From the IMG/VR virus record IMGVR_UViG_3300025109_000019, positions 1 through 41,505 of that record: a stretch of 41,505 nucleotides of DNA; one strand, written 5' to 3'. Of the stretch, positions 38,149 through 41,505 are shown one piece after another (the first letter of the stretch is position 1; each line of letters opens with the position of its first letter). The stretch comes from a virus. The notes beneath the pieces are model-generated. The model did not search any database. It was given only the letters and a program-made list of their open reading frames with translations, and was not told where the DNA came from. A program made the translations under genes and the position numbers.

Positions 38149-39420
38149 TTACCCCACAAATATCGGCAACGGTGATTTGCTAAATGTGGTAGCTGCTGCC
38201 TCTGCCTTTTCGCTATCTTTCTTGACCAGTTCGGAATATTCCATCTCTTTGAGCGTTTCCATTAACTTATCTTTAAGTTGCTGCTGTTCTTCCTTTGCTT
38301 GTGATAAAAGCTCGGAATGATTTAAAGTAACGCTTTCACCGGGAATTGGTATTTGAGCAAATTTACCTCTGACCTGACCTAACATCTCTTTACACAAAGC
38401 CAAGCAATATTTTCTAATCCACTGTTTTCCTATTGAATTAATGTTTGCATAGGGTACATTATCATATGGCAGCGTATTCATGTTGTTCACCCCAGTGACA
38501 CCATCTTCATACCCGCTATCATCTGCAATTGAGTCTGTTTCAATATAAAACTTAAACCATATTCGATCTTGTTCGTCAAATCCCCAATAACTCGGGGTAG
38601 GAAATAGTCTAAGCTTATTATTTTTTAATTCATACGCATAATGAGACGTTCTTGTATAAATTGAATCCTCATACATTATAGCCTGCATTTTATTCTGCCA
38701 TGTCGGGATGATCTCAAAAGTGGAGTCATCCGCAAACTGTCCATACGTTGAATAGTTTCCGACAACACCGACACCGCCATAATACCCGTAAAATCGCCAC
38801 ATAGCGCGTGGAGACCTAAAGTATACCTGTGTGACGTATATTCTCTTGCTCCCTACCTTGCCGCTGTATGGCACGGAGCCACCCCCGTCATCTGAGCCGG
38901 AAGAAGATGCTTTCTCGACTATATCTTGAAGGTCATAATCTTGTCCATCAGTGACAGGCCTGAATGAAGCTGAAAAAACCGTGCTCGTTCCTCCAAATCC
39001 AGCCATCGTGGCCAACCCATCGCCAACTTTTTTCGCGTAGGAAGCTTGAAATCTCGGATATCTCAGGCTAGCGCTAGCGGGGCCCGTCTTGAGGTTGCCT
39101 AGGTGATCAAAAGTCCCTGTAGTGTCTCCCAGGGCATCTGAAAGAGCATTCTTACTCTGGTGTAGGTTGACGATATACGAATATTCAAGCACAGCTTCTT
39201 CGTATGCCGCATATACATTCGACGGAGTAAGTTCAATATCAATAACATCGCCACCGAGCTTCTTATAAACATAAGCTACTTGCATAGAGGCGCCACTAAT
39301 AAAATCAGCAGAGGCGGTATAGATACCAAACGGAACAGCACCCGTTACGTCAGACACGCTGCCCGTTTTTGTTAATATTATTGCGCTAACTTGAGATTTT
39401 GGACTAAGATTTGTCGGCAC
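38149..39420 (-). CDS. Neck / head-completion protein (gp13-like)
   Basis: A 423-residue protein. Its C-terminal third (WIRKYCLALCKEMLGQVRG, FAQIPIPGESVTL, LSQAKEEQQQLKDKLMETL) resembles gp13-type neck proteins, which join the portal to the tail. The N-terminal part is beta-rich with a Gly/Ser-rich loop near residue 185. It starts at GTG with AGGAGGGC upstream. The late-gene motif is only 15-20 bases before the start. The next gene follows after 4 bases. Confidence 0.76.
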   Translation of the reverse strand: MPTNLSPKSQVSAIILTKTGSVSDVTGAVPFGIYTASADFISGASMQVAYVYKKLGGDVIDIELTPSNVYAAYEEAVLEYSYIVNLHQSKNALSDALGDTTGTFDHLGNLKTGPASASLRYPRFQASYAKKVGDGLATMAGFGGTSTVFSASFRPVTDGQDYDLQDIVEKASSSGSDDGGGSVPYSGKVGSKRIYVTQVYFRSPRAMWRFYGYYGGVGVVGNYSTYGQFADDSTFEIIPTWQNKMQAIMYEDSIYTRTSHYAYELKNNKLRLFPTPSYWGFDEQDRIWFKFYIETDSIADDSGYEDGVTGVNNMNTLPYDNVPYANINSIGKQWIRKYCLALCKEMLGQVRGKFAQIPIPGESVTLNHSELLSQAKEEQQQLKDKLMETLKEMEYSELVKKDSEKAEAAATTFSKSPLPIFVG

Positions 39421-39436
39421 GCAAGAGCCCTCCTAA

Positions 39437-39450
39437 GAATAAATAGTTTC
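39437..39450 (-). promoter_or_regulatory. Late-gene motif (ACTATTTAT)
   Basis: The minus strand reads GAAACTATTTATTC, immediately followed by TTAGGAGGGC, the ribosome site of the gp13-like gene. The tight spacing leaves room for only a very short leader if this is a -10 box. Confidence 0.4.
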
Positions 39451-39506
39451 AAAAATGCAAAGCTCAACCATATGTTAAGCATCGCTTCAATTAAGCGGCA
39501 AATTCG

Positions 39507-39797
39507 TTATTTTTTCTTAGAAATCGTTGTTTTACGTGTATTTCTTTTTCTTGTGGTTTTTTTGGCGGGTGTGTGTACCGGGGCGGTCGACACCACCTCC
39601 TTTACCACCGCTTCAGAAGTAACCTCATGGGCGATTGCCTCTACCAAGTTCTCTTCAGCAATCTCATGGGCGACTGTCTCTACCAAGTTCTCTTCAGCGA
39701 TCTCTGTAACCGTATTTTCCACGATCACTTCCGCCTCCTGATGGTGGCGGCCGGCCGCGGCTTTCTTTCTCAACATTAATCTTCTACGAGGGTTCAT
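39507..39797 (-). CDS. Small basic protein with 13-residue repeats and Lys/Arg-rich tail
   Basis: A 96-residue protein of unknown function. The start is basic (MNPRRRLMLRKKA), the middle holds two copies of an acidic helical repeat of the type EIAEENLVETVAH, and the C-terminus is a histone H1-like tail with PAKKTTRKRN and KKK. The split charge suggests binding to DNA or to an acidic virion protein. It lies between capsid and neck genes with its own motif and an AAAGGAG site, so it is likely a virion or packaging-associated protein. Confidence 0.72.
   Translation of the reverse strand: MNPRRRLMLRKKAAAGRHHQEAEVIVENTVTEIAEENLVETVAHEIAEENLVEAIAHEVTSEAVVKEVVSTAPVHTPAKKTTRKRNTRKTTISKKK
39624..39701. 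repeat. 39-bp tandem repeat, two copies
   Basis: Two 39-base units (39624-39662 and 39663-39701) differ at about four bases. They encode the 13-residue repeat of the overlapping basic protein. Confidence 0.85.
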
Positions 39798-39812
39798 AGC
39801 AGTTTCTCCTTT

Positions 39813-39830
39813 AAAATAAGTAGTTTTAAA
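39813..39830 (-). promoter_or_regulatory. Late-gene motif (ACTACTTAT)
   Basis: The minus strand reads TTTAAAACTACTTATTTT, directly before the AAAGGAG site of the basic repeat gene and after the terminator of the preceding gene. Confidence 0.4.
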
Positions 39831-39903
39831 ATACCAAAAACGAAAATCTCAAAAACTTACTGGGAAAAAAATTGACAGATCGACCTTCTTCGGTTTTAGC
39901 CTC

Positions 39904-39940
39904 GAAAGAAAAACCCCCCAACCCAAAAGGGAAGGGGGGC
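39904..39940 (-). terminator. Rho-independent terminator
   Basis: On the minus strand CCCCCC, TT, CCC (39929-39939 side) pairs with GGG, TT, GGGGGG across a TTTT loop, followed by TTTTTCTTTC. The stem lies 27 bases after the stop of the 135-residue virion protein. Confidence 0.85.
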
Positions 39941-39966
39941 AAAACATAAGAGATATATTTTAATTA

Positions 39967-40374
39967 TTATGCAGTTTCAACTACAAAGTAAGATAATACT
40001 CCAGCGCAAGTACCACTAGCGGTTAAAGTAAAACCGGCTGTAGTGATTGCGATTGTATCAATCTCAAGGGTTGAAACCCCTGCCGCGGTGAAAGTCGCTG
40101 CGTTTGATAAGATAACTTTTGGTGCTGTACCATATGCCTCGTTAAACGTCACCAAGACTGTATCACCATCAGCCCACGTACTGGCGAAAGTAAGCTCTCC
40201 TGCTACATCTGTTGATGTGGCAGCAATTGCTGTAGTTCCGTCCCCAGCGGTGGTGGTGGTTAAAGTTGGTACTGTACCGTTATGCTTGAGTCTGGTCTTG
40301 CCAATATCCAAATCTCTCTTTAAATTTTCTATTAGAGCTTGCACTCTCGCCAAGCCCACTCTTTTTGTTCCCAT
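39967..40374 (-). CDS. Small beta-rich virion protein, possible head decoration
   Basis: A 135-residue protein. The first 25 residues form a basic helix (KRVGLARVQALIENLKRDL); the rest is Thr, Ala and Gly-rich beta sequence (GELTFASTW, VLVTFNEAYG, PKVILSNAATF, GFTLTASGTC). This plan fits small head-decoration or fibre-like proteins. It is flanked by terminators on both sides and has its own late motif, so it forms a single-gene unit right after the capsid gene, which suits a protein made in high copy. A GGAGGG site precedes the ATG. Confidence 0.76.
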   Translation of the reverse strand: MGTKRVGLARVQALIENLKRDLDIGKTRLKHNGTVPTLTTTTAGDGTTAIAATSTDVAGELTFASTWADGDTVLVTFNEAYGTAPKVILSNAATFTAAGVSTLEIDTIAITTAGFTLTASGTCAGVLSYFVVETA

Positions 40375-40439
40375 AATTTAAAACCCTCCATTTATGTGTT
40401 TATAATTTAGGCGAGACAAAAGATATACTCCTGCCTCAC

Positions 40440-40454
40440 ATATAAATAGTTTTA
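40440..40454 (-). promoter_or_regulatory. Late-gene motif (ACTATTTAT)
   Basis: The minus strand reads TAAAACTATTTATAT, between the capsid terminator and the 135-residue virion gene, about 65 bases before its start. Confidence 0.45.
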
Positions 40455-40460
40455 CACACA

Positions 40461-40493
40461 AGAAGACCCCCACCTCTTTCGAGGCAGGGGCTT
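40461..40493 (-). terminator. Rho-independent terminator after the capsid gene
   Basis: On the minus strand an 11-bp GC-rich stem closes a GAAA loop, with three G-U pairs that would be mismatches on the plus strand, so it favours minus-strand RNA. TCTTCTTG follows. It lies about 55 bases after the capsid stop. Confidence 0.75.
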
Positions 40494-40547
40494 TCTATAT
40501 GACGTTTAGCCGTGCTTTTTACCTAATATATATCAAATGTTTATATA

Positions 40548-41505
40548 TTAAGATGTAGCGCCAGCCTCACCCAAGAGTCCTCTGACGACAACAACGCCGT
40601 ACATATCAGGACGTACCATCTTCTTCGCATAACGAGTCATGACTCCCTTACGGGGCACGAAGTCTTCCGGTCCGAAGATTGTAGGTGTGGTCTGCAGTGG
40701 CACGTATGGTGCGTACACATATCCGCTTTCGAGGAAAGAAGAACCGCGACGACCAACAAGGATTACGTTACGGAGGAAGTAGGGATCAACGATAACGTCG
40801 AACTTCTTACTCAGTGAACCAACCTTGACGGCACCAACGGAACCAGCCTCGTCATCAGCAGTAACTGATGCGCGGAAACCAGCGGTAAACTCAAGGACGT
40901 TGGCAACTTCAGGTCCGCAGACGATGAAGTTAGCTCCGCCTCGTAGAGTCTTACGATGGATTTGTGCAGAAACGTCGTTGATTGTCTCAACGAGAGTCTC
41001 ATACCATTCGCTAACCGTACCGGTGAAGTCGGGAGCCGCAGAGGACGCACCGATTTCAGTACCATTAGTTCTGTGAAGGAACATACCAGGCGAACGAGAC
41101 CAGTAGTAGGTACCGGCAGTTGAACCGTTAACAAGATCCGCAAGGATCTCACGGTCAATCTCAAGAGCAATTTGCTCAGAGAGAATACCAGTTAACTCGA
41201 CCTCGGCATCCAGGTTGTGATAGGCATTAAGATCCTGTCCCAACTCCGGCGTCCACTTGGCCTTGAGCTTCTTGGTCTGCGCGGTAACAGCAATGCTGTC
41301 CACCTTGATGTCGATCTCAGGGATCAACTCACTTCCCTCAAGTCCCCATTCGGTTTGACCGACAACAGAACCAGCGGCGCCGCCGGCGGCAATATCATCG
41401 TTCTGTGGGAAACTCATGGAAAGGCTACCAGTACTGAGAGCTACGGCTGTAACATCCACAGACGTAACCCAGCGCATCTTCAACTCACCGTTCGTACGGT
41501 TGCTA
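40548..41505 (-). CDS. Major capsid protein (gp23-like), N-terminus outside window
   Basis: At least 318 residues; the frame is open to the window edge, so the true start lies outside. IPEIDIKVDSIAVTAQTKKLKAK is split here as IPEIDIKVDSIAV and TQTKK-type residues, followed by WTPELGQDLNAYHNLDAE and LTGILSEQIALEIDREIL. GGANFIVCGPEVA and FGPEDFVPRKGVMTRYAKK with RPDMYG close the protein. These are the signatures of T4 gp23-type HK97-fold capsid proteins. It should form the hexamers of the head after cleavage of an N-terminal propeptide. A terminator follows. Confidence 0.95.
   Translation of the reverse strand, partial: SNRTNGELKMRWVTSVDVTAVALSTGSLSMSFPQNDDIAAGGAAGSVVGQTEWGLEGSELIPEIDIKVDSIAVTAQTKKLKAKWTPELGQDLNAYHNLDAEVELTGILSEQIALEIDREILADLVNGSTAGTYYWSRSPGMFLHRTNGTEIGASSAAPDFTGTVSEWYETLVETINDVSAQIHRKTLRGGANFIVCGPEVANVLEFTAGFRASVTADDEAGSVGAVKVGSLSKKFDVIVDPYFLRNVILVGRRGSSFLESGYVYAPYVPLQTTPTIFGPEDFVPRKGVMTRYAKKMVRPDMYGVVVVRGLLGEAGATS

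Noticed and set aside
39872-39877. TTGACA on the plus strand in the gap after the 135-residue gene
   Set aside because: No -10 box lies 16-18 bases downstream and no plus-strand gene follows.
1-41505. Signs of a prophage: integrase, attachment sites, repressor
   Set aside because: None was found; the gene content and single-strand layout fit a lytic phage, though only part of the genome is seen.

Overview
This window is a stretch of a tailed-phage genome with a contractile, T4-like virion. Every convincing gene lies on the minus strand, so the map reads from right to left. The T4-type calls rest on a gp23-like major capsid protein, neck proteins, a tail sheath and tube, gp26/gp51-like tail chaperones, a long tape measure, a gp53-like LysM baseplate protein, a gp32-like single-strand binding protein and a UvsX/RecA-like recombinase. 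No integrase, attachment site or repressor is seen, so a lytic lifestyle is likely. The host cannot be named from sequence alone. A B12-dependent ribonucleotide reductase, a GMP reductase-like enzyme and a DnaE replicase fit the pattern of large marine phages, but that is an inference.

Right part (41505 to about 22440): virion genes in assembly order. These are the capsid protein (partial, running off the window), a small beta-rich virion protein, a basic repeat protein, three neck/tail-completion proteins, sheath, tube, gp26-like and gp51-like proteins (possibly joined by a frameshift), tape measure, tube-cap-like protein, a small structural protein, the LysM baseplate protein, a 1054-residue hub candidate and an unrecognised 428-residue protein. 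A recurring ACTATTTAT-like motif precedes several of these genes, in places right after a terminator-like hairpin. It is a candidate late promoter or processing element.

Middle part (22431 to 13157): replication and nucleotide genes. These are a minimal family A DNA polymerase, a divergent FtsZ/tubulin-like protein, the SSB, an initiator-type tRNA-Met, RecA/UvsX, a dCMP deaminase-like enzyme, a 5'-3' flap nuclease, a DnaB-type helicase, the class II reductase NrdJ, a small Cys protein and a GroES-like co-chaperonin. Left part (12874 to 39): an amidase endolysin, a matrixin-like protease, a nucleotidyltransferase-like/Rossmann-like gene pair, the DnaE replicase, an HNH nuclease, a ClpP-like protease, a small helical protein, a DUF262-like/HNH nuclease next to a Dam-type methylase, two CxxC proteins, a GMP reductase-like enzyme, a ribbon-helix-helix-like protein, a sigma region 4-like protein and an acidic repeat protein.

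Eight sites match the form TTGACW, 16-17 bases, TANNNT. Most carry a TGT just before the -10 box, and almost all sit in front of replication or metabolism genes. The most striking regulatory site is at the recA-deaminase junction, where a 13-bp stem hides the ribosome binding site of the deaminase and contains a promoter. Genes are tightly packed, with frequent ATGA overlaps and several GTG or TTG starts. No gene-free stretch exceeds 300 bases.
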